This document shows positions 17,984-26,609 of a stretch of 64,000 bases of DNA, piece after piece; the first letter of the stretch is position 1; each line of letters opens with the position of its first letter. Location of the stretch: NCBI GenBank assembly GCA_019694435.1, contig JAIBBZ010000025.1, positions 19,640 to 83,639 on the forward strand, read 5' to 3'. Under the pieces are notes generated by a model, which saw only the letters and a program-made list of their open reading frames with translations, was not told the origin of the DNA and searched no databases. The stretch is from Pirellulales bacterium (GTDB lineage Bacteria > Planctomycetota > Planctomycetia > Pirellulales > JAEUIK01). The position numbers and the translations under genes are program-made.

Positions 17984-19132
17984 ATGGGCACGTTGGAACT
18001 CTCACCCCGGCGCAGCGGCCCTTTGGAGTTCTTCCGCCGGCTGCACCAGATCAAGATCGGCGGTTCGCATCGCGATCCGGCGACGCGGAAGACGCCGCAA
18101 AAAGACTTGATCCGCATCGTCAGCAACCTGGCGACGCTGGTGACCAATGGCCTGTCGTTGCCCAAGGCCTTGGCGACGATCGCCGCCGAGCCGTCGTTGG
18201 AGGCCTATGCCGACCTGCTCGACGACATTCGCCGCAAGATCGAGGCCGGCCAGGCGTTCAGCTCGGCGCTGGCCACGTATCGCAACACATTCTCCGACCT
18301 GATGGTCTATCAGATTCGCGTCGCCGAGCGGTCCGGGACGGTGGGCGAGACGCTGACCCGGATCACCGAGCAGCTCGAGAACCATAGCCGCATTCGCAGC
18401 CTGGTCATCAAGCGGCTCAGCTATCCGGCGGTGGTCGTCATCGCCGGCGCGCTGGTGGTGTTCTTCATGATCTCGTTCATCGTGCCGGTGTTTCAGGACA
18501 CGTACGCCAAGGCCGGCGTGCCGCTCCCTTGGGTCACACGCGCGCTGATGGCGATCGCCGACGCGATTTGGGGCTATGGCTGGATCGCGCCGCTAGCCTT
18601 GGGTCTGTTCTGGCTGGGCTGGAAACGGATGCGGCGCAGCCGCGTCATGGCCGCGCGATTCGATCGCCTCGTGCTGCAGCTGCCGGTGTTGGGCAACTGG
18701 TTTCGCGATCTGGCCGTACTGCAGTTTGTACAGGTGCTGGGCACGATGCTCGAATCGGGGTTCAAGGTCGTCGACGCGCTGGCTGCCTCGAGCGGCAGCG
18801 TGAGCAATGCGGCGGTCCGCGCGGCCGTCGAGCAATTGCACGCCGCCGTGGTCCGCGGAGAGCGTTTGAGCCGTGAGCTGGAACGTCACGGCAAGCTGTT
18901 TCCGCCGGTCATCAGCCAGTTGGTGATCGTCGGCGAGCAGACCGGCAAGCTCTCGACCACGGCCCGGCACGTGGTCGATCACCTGCGGCGACAGATCGAG
19001 CGTAATACAGACGTCATGGTCGGCGCGATCGAACCGGTGCTGACCGTGGGCCTGGCGTTCGCCATCGGCTTCGTGCTGATGGCGATCTACCTGCCCATGT
19101 TCGACATGATCAGCGTGATCGAAACCAAGTAA
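17984..19132 (+). CDS. gspF: Type II secretion/type IV pilus platform protein (GspF/PilC)
   Basis: A 382-residue inner-membrane protein with two T2SSF domains. The first repeat (about 40-165) contains NLATLVTNGLSLPKAL and YQIRVAERSGTVGETL, the second (about 240-370) FVQVLGTMLESGFKVVDAL and LVIVGEQTGKL, the usual signatures. Hydrophobic helices lie near 148-168, 190-210 and 350-372. It transmits the motion of the ATPase to pilin extraction. It starts 3 bp after the ATPase gene with ATG at 17984. Length slightly shorter than the typical 400 residues because the N-terminal leader is short. Confidence 0.92.
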   Translation: MGTLELSPRRSGPLEFFRRLHQIKIGGSHRDPATRKTPQKDLIRIVSNLATLVTNGLSLPKALATIAAEPSLEAYADLLDDIRRKIEAGQAFSSALATYRNTFSDLMVYQIRVAERSGTVGETLTRITEQLENHSRIRSLVIKRLSYPAVVVIAGALVVFFMISFIVPVFQDTYAKAGVPLPWVTRALMAIADAIWGYGWIAPLALGLFWLGWKRMRRSRVMAARFDRLVLQLPVLGNWFRDLAVLQFVQVLGTMLESGFKVVDALAASSGSVSNAAVRAAVEQLHAAVVRGERLSRELERHGKLFPPVISQLVIVGEQTGKLSTTARHVVDHLRRQIERNTDVMVGAIEPVLTVGLAFAIGFVLMAIYLPMFDMISVIETK

Positions 19133-19150
19133 TCGACGACGAGCGGCGCC

Positions 19151-19501
19151 ATGATGCATCGCAGGTCAACCAACGTCGGCCGCCTGAAATCGGCGGGATT
19201 TTCGCTGCTCGAACTGCTGGCGGTTGTAGCGATTCTCGGGGCACTATCGGCAATCGCCGTCGTACGTTTTTCTTCGGCTGACGCAACCGGCAAGAAGAAC
19301 GCATGCTACGTAAACAGTAGGGATGTCGAAGCCCAGGTGCAGTTGTGGTATCGCAACCACCTCGCCTGGCCGGCGACGAACCTGAAGGACATTGGCGACG
19401 ACACGGCATACTTTCCCAAGGGCTTGCCACGATGTCCGGTCGACGGGTCGAGGTACACGATTGATGCAACGACACATCGTGTCGTGGGGCATACGCATTA
19501 A
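19151..19501 (+). CDS. Type IV pilin-like/GspG-like pseudopilin 1
   Basis: A 116-residue prepilin with a class III signal: KSAG^FSLLELLAVVAILGALSAIAV, where cleavage follows the glycine and the glutamate is at mature position 5. The soluble part is short (about 80 residues) with a cysteine pair (ACYVNS and RCPVDG) that could form a disulfide, and ends in the motif CPVDGSRYTIDATTHRVVG shared with the next two genes. First of three tandem small GspG-like genes. The start ATG at 19151 is immediately followed by a second ATG. Confidence 0.85.
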   Translation: MMHRRSTNVGRLKSAGFSLLELLAVVAILGALSAIAVVRFSSADATGKKNACYVNSRDVEAQVQLWYRNHLAWPATNLKDIGDDTAYFPKGLPRCPVDGSRYTIDATTHRVVGHTH

Positions 19502-19531
19502 GTTCCCTGGAATCCCATGTGAGTGTTTGTC

Positions 19532-19852
19532 ATGAAAGCCCAGCCTAAGCGTTCCGGTTTTTCGCTCTTAGAGTTGTTGGCCGTGGTCGTGATCCTGGGG
19601 ATCATCGCCGCGGTGGTCGTGCCGCGCGTGACCGTGTCGAGCAGCACCGCGAAGTCCAAGGTCAACGTGCACACGGCCGCCACGCTCAATTCGGCGATTG
19701 AGCGCTACTACATCGACAATGGCTCGTGGCCGGCGAACCTGGCGGCGCTGGTGCCGACCTACTTGCCCGGCGGCGTGCCGACCAACCCGGTCGATGGCTC
19801 TGCCTACGGGATCGATGCCACGTCGCACCGCGTGACGGGCACCGGTCTGTAA
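19532..19852 (+). CDS. Type IV pilin-like/GspG-like pseudopilin 2
   Basis: A 106-residue prepilin: KRSG^FSLLELLAVVVILGIIAAVVVPRV, Glu at mature position 5. The ATG at 19532 is preferred over the GTG at 19523 because it gives a normal short basic leader. The body has the helix ATLNSAIERYYIDNGSWP and the pilin loop LAALVPTYLPGGVP, typical of GspG-like subunits, and ends with NPVDGSAYGIDATSHRVTG, which parallels pseudopilin 1. It lacks cysteines. Strong similarity in layout to pseudopilin 3 indicates tandem duplication. Confidence 0.88.
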   Translation: MKAQPKRSGFSLLELLAVVVILGIIAAVVVPRVTVSSSTAKSKVNVHTAATLNSAIERYYIDNGSWPANLAALVPTYLPGGVPTNPVDGSAYGIDATSHRVTGTGL

Positions 19853-19906
19853 GCGAGGGCTTCGGGGCGCACAATGTCCGGCGGACAAATCGTCCGCTGA
19901 AGGGGC

Positions 19907-20224
19907 ATGAAGATGCGCAAAGAACGAAGCGGGTTCTCGCTGCTCGAAATGCTGGCCGTCGTCGTGCTGCTGGGCATCATCGCTACGCTGGTCGTGCCCC
20001 GGGTCGCCAATTCGAGTTTGACGGCGCGGTCCAACACGACGCAACACATACTCTCCAGCTTGAACTCGGCGATCGAGCAATACCAACTGGATCACGGGTC
20101 GTATCCCAGCAGTCTGAAAGAGCTGGTTCCCGATTACTTGCCCGACGGCGTGCCGGCTTGCCCGGAGGTGGGGGGCCAGTTCACGATCAACGAAAAAACG
20201 AATCGGGCCGAAGTCATCCACTAA
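19907..20224 (+). CDS. Type IV pilin-like/GspG-like pseudopilin 3
   Basis: A 105-residue prepilin: KERSG^FSLLEMLAVVVLLGIIATLVVPRV. As in pseudopilin 2, the body has LNSAIEQYQLDHGSYP and LKELVPDYLPDGVP, then a C-terminal strand with CPEVGGQFTINEKTNR. One of these three copies is likely the major pseudopilin that forms the pseudopilus shaft; the other two may replace it in different conditions or form mixed fibres. The next gene starts 3 bp after its stop. Confidence 0.88.
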   Translation: MKMRKERSGFSLLEMLAVVVLLGIIATLVVPRVANSSLTARSNTTQHILSSLNSAIEQYQLDHGSYPSSLKELVPDYLPDGVPACPEVGGQFTINEKTNRAEVIH

Positions 20225-20227
20225 GTC

Positions 20228-20746
20228 ATGGCCAGGGGGAGGCCCGCCGTGGTTGCTCAACAGCGGAAAACGCTCGGGGGCGACCGGCGGGCCTTTGGCT
20301 GCGCCCCCGCGGGGTTCAGCCTGCTCGAATTGATGGCGGTCCTGACACTGATCGGCTTGCTGGCCACGGTCTCGCTCTCGACTTTGCCCCAGCGGATGGG
20401 CAATCTCTCGACCAAGGTCGATGCCCGTCGCATCGTGCTCGACCTGGTGCACTGTCGCCGGGCGGCGATCGCCACGGGCGACAATCATGTGTTGGTCCTC
20501 AACTACTCGGGGAAGGCCGTCAACGGCTACACCCCTTCGCGGCGCACGGCCAAGGGGCTGGTGCCGGTCGAACAGCCGCGCACGTTTCCCGGCGACGTGA
20601 AGGCCGAATTTTCCGGCGGCGAGCCCGAATTCACCTTCGAGGGCAGCGCGTTGGCCAGCTACGAGATCGTGCTTACGGCCACCAGCCGGGTAACCGTCGT
20701 CACGGTGGTGCAGGCCACGGGCAGCGCCCAGGTTTCCGAGAAGTAG
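20228..20746 (+). CDS. gspH: GspH-like minor pseudopilin
   Basis: A 172-residue prepilin with a long basic leader (about 30 residues) and the signal CAPAG^FSLLELMAVLTLIGLLATVSLSTL. The body has the GspH/FimT pattern: a helix with LDLVHCRRAAIATGDNHVLVLNYS followed by beta strands (AEFSGGEPEFTFEGS). It would sit near the pseudopilus tip and link to the shaft. Starts 3 bp after pseudopilin 3, so translationally coupled. The exact minor-subunit class is inferred from order as well as sequence. Confidence 0.8.
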   Translation: MARGRPAVVAQQRKTLGGDRRAFGCAPAGFSLLELMAVLTLIGLLATVSLSTLPQRMGNLSTKVDARRIVLDLVHCRRAAIATGDNHVLVLNYSGKAVNGYTPSRRTAKGLVPVEQPRTFPGDVKAEFSGGEPEFTFEGSALASYEIVLTATSRVTVVTVVQATGSAQVSEK

Positions 20747-20798
20747 CGTGGCTGACGATTGCCCGGCTTGTGCGGGGAATGCTCCCGTTCTGCCGGCC

Positions 20799-20812
20799 GC
20801 AAGCTAGGTTTG
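20799..20812 (+). repeat. 14-bp element, copy 2 (upstream of the gspI-like gene)
   Basis: A second exact copy of GCAAGCTAGGTTTG, in the 154-bp gap between the gspH-like and gspI-like genes. This is the largest gap in the secretion operon after 15.8 kb, so an internal promoter or processing site here would be reasonable. Confidence 0.35.
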
Positions 20813-20900
20813 CTGGAGACATCGGCACGGTCCGTGCTGCGCGCATCTGCGTCGTCAGCGTGGCTGTTGTCGCGTCGCCCACCCCGCAGAGCCCTCCGTC

Positions 20901-21350
20901 ATGTTCCCCGCCCGGCCGCCGCGTTCGCGCGGTTACACGCTGATCGAAACGGTCATGGCCGCCGGCTTGATCGCCCTGGCGATCGTGCCGGCGATGCGCA
21001 TGATGAGCGATGGCATTGAGGCGGGCTGGCGGCTCGACAATTCGAACTTGTGCGCCACCTACTGCGTCAGCAAGCTCGAAGAGCACCTGGCGCTGGGGGC
21101 CGCCTACTTCACCGAAGACAAAGCGTCGGGCAGCTTTGCCGCTGACGGATATTCCACGCTGCGATTTGCCGTGACGCGATCGCAGCAGCCAGCCGACGGC
21201 GGCATTGCCGACCGGCTGATGACGGTGACCGCGACCGTGTGGGCCGACACCGACGGCGACGGTGTTAAGGATGCCGACGAGACGGGCGTTACCATGGCCT
21301 CGAAGATTGCCAAGATGGCGGTGTATCAAAGTGTGGCAGGCACGAACTAA
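20901..21350 (+). CDS. gspI: GspI-like minor pseudopilin
   Basis: A 149-residue prepilin: PRSRG^YTLIETVMAAGLIALAIVPAM with Glu at mature position 5. The body contains the GspI-like helix SNLCATYCVSKLEEHLALG and a C-terminal segment ADTDGDGVKDADETGV that looks like a calcium-binding DxDGDG loop of the dockerin/thrombospondin type, unusual for a GspI. It forms the tip complex with GspJ and GspK in known systems. Its end overlaps the next gene by 20 bp. Confidence 0.75.
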   Translation: MFPARPPRSRGYTLIETVMAAGLIALAIVPAMRMMSDGIEAGWRLDNSNLCATYCVSKLEEHLALGAAYFTEDKASGSFAADGYSTLRFAVTRSQQPADGGIADRLMTVTATVWADTDGDGVKDADETGVTMASKIAKMAVYQSVAGTN

Positions 21351-21849
21351 ATCGCGACGCGGCGGGTTCACGCTGCTGGAACTTGTTGTCACGGCCGCAC
21401 TCGCCGCGACGCTGGGCGCGAGCGTGTTTGTACTGTTGCGCACGAGCCAGTCGGCCTGGGAGGCTCATCATTCGGATCTCGAGCGCCTGGAGGGGGCCCA
21501 TGCGGCGATTCGCCACCTCGTGCGCAACATCCGGCAGGCCACGGCGGTGAAGAACATCAGCAAGGCGGACGACGCCGACGGCTCTCTGTCGCTGTTGATG
21601 CCGTCGGGCGAGATCTATGTCTGGCAGCACACCGGCACCCAGATTCTCTTCGGCTTGAACGATGCATCGTCGCTGCTGGCCGAGAACATCCAGGCCTTGT
21701 ATTTCACCTGCTATACGGCCGATGGAGTGACCCTAACCACGGACGTCGGCGCCGTGCAGTGCGTCGACTGCGTGGCCACGGTGCAACTGGCCAACACGGC
21801 GGGCACGCTGCGGACCGTGCGTTGCCGGGCCTGGAGGCGCTCATGGTGA
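21331..21849 (+). CDS. gspJ: GspJ-like minor pseudopilin
   Basis: A 172-residue prepilin read from a GTG at 21331, which lies inside the end of the previous gene and yields the normal short basic leader TKSRRGG^FTLLELVVTAALAATLGASV. The longer frame from 21262 would give an implausible leader. The body follows the GspJ plan: a helix HHSDLERLEGAHAAIRHLVR then beta strands. Cysteines in CYTADG and CVDC near the C-terminus may form a disulfide. The next gene overlaps its stop by 7 bp. Confidence 0.78.
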   Translation: MWQARTKSRRGGFTLLELVVTAALAATLGASVFVLLRTSQSAWEAHHSDLERLEGAHAAIRHLVRNIRQATAVKNISKADDADGSLSLLMPSGEIYVWQHTGTQILFGLNDASSLLAENIQALYFTCYTADGVTLTTDVGAVQCVDCVATVQLANTAGTLRTVRCRAWRRSW

Positions 21850-22223
21850 CGTTTCGCCATCGAGACGGCGCAGGTCGGCGCGGCGCGGCGCTGCTGCTTA
21901 GCCTGTTCGTCATCGCGGTCACCAGCGTGATGGTGCTCGGCATGCTCGACACCCAGACTTCCGAGGCCGCGGCGGTGCGCAACGCGATCGATTACGACCG
22001 GGCCTTGTACCTGGCGGGGGCGGCGGTGCACTCGGCCTTGGCCGAGTTGGAGATCGACCCGAGTTGGAGCAAGGGCATTTCGTCGACAGAGTTTCCTGCC
22101 GGCTCGGGCAACCACTATTCCGCGACGGTCGACCAGGTCGACGGGCTCATCGTTGTGACCGGCAGCGGCTCGTCCGGTGCCGTGACGCGGAATTTGCAAG
22201 TGACTATTCAGACAGGTAGCTGA
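21843..22223 (+). CDS. GspK/PilX-like minor pilin component
   Basis: A 126-residue protein with the start ATG at 21843 overlapping the previous stop. The N-terminal helix is RRGAALLLSLFVIAVTSVMVLGML: the PilX/GspK-type 'G-A-ALLL' class III signal without glutamate at mature position 5. The body (YDRALYLAGAAVHSALAELE) matches the first helix of PilX-type proteins, but it is far shorter than true GspK (about 300 residues), so the tip domains are absent. By position it is the GspK equivalent. Confidence 0.7.
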   Translation: MVTFRHRDGAGRRGAALLLSLFVIAVTSVMVLGMLDTQTSEAAAVRNAIDYDRALYLAGAAVHSALAELEIDPSWSKGISSTEFPAGSGNHYSATVDQVDGLIVVTGSGSSGAVTRNLQVTIQTGS

Positions 22224-22226
22224 GCC

Positions 22227-23738
22227 GTGAAACGCAAATCGAACAAGAGTCTGGCGCGCTCGGTCGCCATCGAGGTGTGCCACTCGACGCTGCACGCGGT
22301 CGTCTGCGACCAACGCGACGATCAGCGCCGCGAGGCCCGCACGCATGCGGTCAATTGGCGACAAGCAGCGCGAAACCTGCACGACCCGGCCGCGGCCGGC
22401 GAGCTGGCCGCCGCGCTCAAACGGCTGGCCGCCGAATGGAAACTCGGACATGCCGCGTTACAGATCGTGCTCAGCCCGGACCATTGTGTAACGCGGGTAT
22501 CGATTGGCAAGGCCGAGGAAGTGCGGCAAGAACTGCGCGAGCTGGAGGAACGTTGCCACTCTTACCTACTGTTGGGCGGCGGTCCCAAGAGCCTGGGCGG
22601 CTGTGTGCGCCAAGTCGATGCCAAGGTCCAGCACGCCTTGCTCGCCGTCGCCAATCAACGGGCACTCAGCAACTTGGTCGACGCGGCAGCCGAAGCGGGC
22701 TTGAAAATCGATATTGTCGAGCCGGGGCTCGTGGCCGTGTGCCGGTTGATCGGCAAGCTCGGTTTGGACGCTACCGGACCGGGCCTGGTCGTGCAGCTTT
22801 CAGAGCGCGGTGCCGAGGTCGGCTTGTCCTATCAAGGACAATTGCTGATCGAATACCGGCCCGTCGCCCGGACTTCGCATGAACAACTGCCGGACATCGT
22901 CGCCGGGCACTTGGGGCGGTTGCAAAGATACTGCGATCGCTACGTGCGGTTTGCCGCGGGCCCCATCGGCCGGATCATCCTCTGCGGCAATCGCCAAGCC
23001 ATTGAAGCGGTGCGGGCAGGGTTCGCCGACCGGATGAAGTTGCCCGTCGACGTGCTCGATGCGCCGCAAGGCAACACCACCTGGGAGTTCACTGGCCCGC
23101 GGCCGGGGCCGGAGTTCTGTGCGGCGCTCGGTGCGTGTTTGCGCGTGGTCGAACCGGACCAGACGGCCGAGGCGCCGAATCTGCTGGCACGGCTGCGAGC
23201 GCAGACGCGCGAACCGATCATGCCGCTGGTGACCAAGACCTTTTGGCCGGTAGCCGCGGCTCTGGTCATCGGAGCGGCCAGCTGGGGCGGGACCTGGTGG
23301 CAGCAGCACGAATGCTCGCTGCTGGAAGCTGCCGTCGAGAAATTCGAGCCACAGCGCCGGCAAGCCAGCCTGCTCCGCCGCAAGAGCGTGTGCGACCTGG
23401 AGAAGACCGAACTACTGGCCGCCCTGTCCAAAGCCATCCAGCGCCCCGCCTGGGACCAGATTTCGGCGACGATCGCTCGTTGCCTGCCGGAAGACGTGTG
23501 GCTCGACGCCGTGCTGGCCGACGGCGAGGGACACCTCCGCTTGCAAGGGGCCAGCCACACCAACGACGGTGTTTACGAGTTCGTCCGCTGGCTGCAGCAG
23601 TACCCGTCGCTGGCGCAGGTTGCTGTCAACGGTACGCGGACCATTCAAGAGACGCACGGTCCGGTCACACAGTTCGAGATCAGTTGCGACCTTGCCGGTT
23701 ACGGCGGCGTTGCAGGAGACGGTCATGGAAAGCCTTGA
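22227..23738 (+). CDS. PilM-PilN-type assembly protein (GspL equivalent)
   Basis: A 503-residue protein starting with GTG at 22227, 3 bp after the previous stop. Residues about 1-330 follow the actin-like PilM/GspL cytoplasmic fold (VAIEVCHSTLHAVVCD at the start, LVVQLSERGAEVGL in the middle). A single membrane helix (FWPVAAALVIGAASWGGTWW) lies near 341-360, followed by a coiled region and a PilN-like periplasmic ferredoxin fold (VWLDAVLADGEGHLRLQGAS). So PilM and PilN are fused in one chain, as in GspL. It recruits the ATPase to the membrane platform. Followed by the PilO gene. Confidence 0.82.
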   Translation: MKRKSNKSLARSVAIEVCHSTLHAVVCDQRDDQRREARTHAVNWRQAARNLHDPAAAGELAAALKRLAAEWKLGHAALQIVLSPDHCVTRVSIGKAEEVRQELRELEERCHSYLLLGGGPKSLGGCVRQVDAKVQHALLAVANQRALSNLVDAAAEAGLKIDIVEPGLVAVCRLIGKLGLDATGPGLVVQLSERGAEVGLSYQGQLLIEYRPVARTSHEQLPDIVAGHLGRLQRYCDRYVRFAAGPIGRIILCGNRQAIEAVRAGFADRMKLPVDVLDAPQGNTTWEFTGPRPGPEFCAALGACLRVVEPDQTAEAPNLLARLRAQTREPIMPLVTKTFWPVAAALVIGAASWGGTWWQQHECSLLEAAVEKFEPQRRQASLLRRKSVCDLEKTELLAALSKAIQRPAWDQISATIARCLPEDVWLDAVLADGEGHLRLQGASHTNDGVYEFVRWLQQYPSLAQVAVNGTRTIQETHGPVTQFEISCDLAGYGGVAGDGHGKP

Positions 23739-24372
23739 AACGCTGGTGAAGACCATCGCCGAACACCCACGGCGCCGCACAATCGTCACATTACTCACCT
23801 TGGTTACCCTGGTCATGGTGATGTGGCCGGCCGCCGATGAGTATCTTGCCCTGTGCGATTTCCGCGCGCACTTGATGCAATCGTTGGACGAGGCACGAGC
23901 GGAAGCCGAAGCCTTGCCCCAACTCGAAAAACTGGCGCAGCAGCGGGCCACCGAACTGGCGGCCTTCGAACAGCGCACGGTGGACGAAGGGGAGACGTTT
24001 CGCTTTCGCGAGGAATTGGTCGAGCTGGTCAGGCAGTCGGGCTGCCAGATGCGGAGAATCGACGTCGATCAGCCCCAGCGACGACGCTGGCAGAGCGGCG
24101 AAGATCCTCTGGCCGCCGCAGCCCCGGCGCCGAACAAGCAGGACCCCGGGCCCTCGCCCTACGAGTTGTCGACGCGGCGTTTGACGCTGGCCGTGTCGGG
24201 GCCGTTGTCCAGCGTGCACGCGTTGTTCGACAACCTGCGGGCGCTCGACAAGGTGCTCTGCCTGGGCAACTTGCACGAGCAGCCCGAGGGGCCAGAGCGG
24301 AAAGAGATTGCTGTCGACATCGAGCTGATCGTGCTGAGCCTGGAAAAGCCGGCGGTCGCAGCCGGGGCGTAG
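23725..24372 (+). CDS. PilO/GspM-like assembly protein
   Basis: A 215-residue bitopic membrane protein from ATG 23725 with a GGAG ribosome site about 7 nt upstream; the start lies within the last 14 bp of the previous gene. A short cytoplasmic stretch is followed by a helix (TIVTLLTLVTLVMVMW) at about 20-36, a coiled coil (HLMQSLDEARAEAEALPQLEKLAQQ) and a PilO-like ferredoxin domain ending SLEKPAV. In known systems it pairs with PilN. A long linker at about 120-145 is rich in Ala, Pro and Arg. Confidence 0.8.
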   Translation: MESLETLVKTIAEHPRRRTIVTLLTLVTLVMVMWPAADEYLALCDFRAHLMQSLDEARAEAEALPQLEKLAQQRATELAAFEQRTVDEGETFRFREELVELVRQSGCQMRRIDVDQPQRRRWQSGEDPLAAAAPAPNKQDPGPSPYELSTRRLTLAVSGPLSSVHALFDNLRALDKVLCLGNLHEQPEGPERKEIAVDIELIVLSLEKPAVAAGA

Positions 24373-24458
24373 CGGCCCGGACGCTTCGCAAAGCTGGAGC
24401 ACGAGCTTCGCAGCCAACAGGAAGCTGGCTGGCGGTCGCACGGCGTCAAGGAGGATGA

Positions 24459-26567
24459 ATGATCAAGGGGGCACGCCCCGCATCGACCGCCCGTCGGCCA
24501 CGCGCGCGATTTCTCGCGCGGTTGGCGCTGTGGTCGCTTTGCGCGGTCGTGCTGGCAGATCCCCTGATGGCGCAATTACCCCCGCTGGCCGGCCCGAATT
24601 CGGGCGAAGAGCTGCGTGCCAAGCTGCTCAAACGCGGCGACTTGATGTTGAGCGACACGCCGTTCCGGCAAGCGCTGTTCAGCATCAGCGAGCAGTGGGG
24701 CGTGAACATCGTCGTCGCGGCCGACGTGGAAGGCACCGTGAGCGGCAGCTTCCGCCAGGCGCCGTTGCACGAGATCCTCGATTCGATCCTGCTGGCAAAC
24801 GGTTACGGTTATCGACCCGTCGGTGCCAGCTTCGTGGTGATGAAGCTCGAGTCGTTGGGCGAATCGAATCCTCTGTTCGAGACGGCGACGATCCCGCTCA
24901 AGGTCGTCAAGCCCGAGGACATTCTCACCAGCGCGCAGGCGCTCGCCTCGCCGCAAGGCAAGGTGCAGGCCGTCGCGTCGGCCAAGTGCCTGATCGTGGT
25001 CGATTTTCCGGAGCAGGTGCGGCGGATCAGTGAGCTGGCCCAGAAGCTCGACGACGCGGCGGCACTGACCGAACTGGGCGGAGCCGATGGTCCGCTCGAC
25101 GTGTTGCACTACACCCCGCAATACGTCAAGGCGCCGCCGCTGGAACCGTCGATCAAGTCGATGCTCTCGGCCACGGGCAAAGTCGCGGTGATCGAGACCG
25201 AGAACCGGCTCGTGGTGATCGACACCCCGGCCAACCTGGTTCTGGTGCGTAAGGCGCTGGAGCAGCTCGATACCCCGCGCGCCCAGGTCCGGATTACGGC
25301 CTTGATCTACGACGTTGCGCTGGAAGATCTCGAGCGCTGCGGTATCAACTGGAACCATGCCTTCAAGGGACGCCACAACGCCGCCGGCGAGGCGCAACTG
25401 GCCTGGAGCATCGACTCGCTGACCCAAGTACCCGTCGCCTCGGGAAATCCGGCGGGTGCTATGACGCTGATGAGCCTGAGTCGTGCCTTCGACATCACGG
25501 CCGCGGTCGATTTCCTGGCGACGTCGGCCAATTCGCAGTTGCTAGCCGATCCGATGATTTTCGTGTCCGACTACGAAGAAGCGCATATCGAGATCGTCAC
25601 GGAAATCCCCTACCAGCAGCTCACTCAAACGCAGCAGGGCGGCAACATCGGTTCGACGGCCTTTCGCGAAGCCGGTGTGATGCTTGATGTCACTCCGCAG
25701 ATCGCCGCCGACGGCACCGTGCTGCTCAAGGTCAAGCCCGAGTTTTCGCGGTTGACGGGCTTTACCGAAGGGCAGACGCCGCAGCCGATCATCGACCGCC
25801 GCACGGCCGAGACCGTGGTCCGCGTGCTCAACGGCCAAACCTTCGTCATTGGCGGGCTACGTCAGCGCTCCGACATCAACAAGTTCAGCGGACTGCCGTA
25901 TTTGAAGGACATCAAGTTCCTGGGCATCGGCAAGCTGTTTCAATCGCGCAACATTTCGACAAAAGAGGGCGAGCTGATCGTCTTCTTGACGCCCGAAATC
26001 GTGGGACCGTGCCAGATGCCGCGGCAGCGCGAGATGGCCGCGGGACAGCATGGCCAGGCAGTGCTGGATATGAATCCGCCGGCCGGGCAGACGCCCTTCC
26101 CCAGTCCGCTGAACGATCCCAACTGTCCGCCGGTGGAGCGGTTCTACGAAGAAGTGCCGCCACCGGAAGCAGTGCCCGCGGGGCCTGTCGGCGAGCCGAC
26201 TCCGGCGTTCGGCCCGGAGACGCAGATTCGCCGCCAAGAGGGTGCCGCCGCCGTGGCTGCCAGCCGCCGTCCGCAGGCAACTCAACCCTTGGCGAATCCG
26301 CCGGGCGTGATCGATTTGCGCCCGCGGAGCGAGCGTCCCTCGGCGCGGCCCCAGCCGCCGCGGCCGAATTTGGAGTCGCCGCCGCCGGGCATGGCATCGC
26401 GGCAGTCTCCGCTCGCGGCAGGCAATGCGCCGGCAGTGCCAACCACTCCTGCCAGCCCGCCGCCGCCTGCTGCCGGTGGTCTGTTCGCGCCTCCGCGGGG
26501 CCAGCAGGGCACCGCTGCGCCTGGCGTGATGCAAGCACAACGGCCAAATGGCGTGCAACGCCGTTAG
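24459..26567 (+). CDS. gspD: Secretin (GspD/PilQ)
   Basis: A 702-residue outer-membrane secretin. The ATG at 24459 has a near-perfect AAGGAGG ribosome site. Signal peptide near ALWSLCAVVLADPLMAQ. Periplasmic N-domains occupy about 50-270 (secretin/TonB short N-terminal-like DTPFRQALFSISEQWGVNIVV, then N1-type LKVVKPEDILTSAQALASP). The secretin beta-barrel domain lies at about 340-525, with GVMLDVTPQIAADGTVLLKV and NGQTFVIGGLRQ as signatures and EGELIVFLTPEIV at its end. About 175 residues of Pro/Ala-rich tail follow, unusual in length. It would form the outer channel for exported proteins. Confidence 0.92.
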   Translation: MIKGARPASTARRPRARFLARLALWSLCAVVLADPLMAQLPPLAGPNSGEELRAKLLKRGDLMLSDTPFRQALFSISEQWGVNIVVAADVEGTVSGSFRQAPLHEILDSILLANGYGYRPVGASFVVMKLESLGESNPLFETATIPLKVVKPEDILTSAQALASPQGKVQAVASAKCLIVVDFPEQVRRISELAQKLDDAAALTELGGADGPLDVLHYTPQYVKAPPLEPSIKSMLSATGKVAVIETENRLVVIDTPANLVLVRKALEQLDTPRAQVRITALIYDVALEDLERCGINWNHAFKGRHNAAGEAQLAWSIDSLTQVPVASGNPAGAMTLMSLSRAFDITAAVDFLATSANSQLLADPMIFVSDYEEAHIEIVTEIPYQQLTQTQQGGNIGSTAFREAGVMLDVTPQIAADGTVLLKVKPEFSRLTGFTEGQTPQPIIDRRTAETVVRVLNGQTFVIGGLRQRSDINKFSGLPYLKDIKFLGIGKLFQSRNISTKEGELIVFLTPEIVGPCQMPRQREMAAGQHGQAVLDMNPPAGQTPFPSPLNDPNCPPVERFYEEVPPPEAVPAGPVGEPTPAFGPETQIRRQEGAAAVAASRRPQATQPLANPPGVIDLRPRSERPSARPQPPRPNLESPPPGMASRQSPLAAGNAPAVPTTPASPPPPAAGGLFAPPRGQQGTAAPGVMQAQRPNGVQRR

Positions 26568-26609
26568 CCGTGAGATGCCTCCTGACGGGATCACGTCGTT
26601 CGCAGGCGG

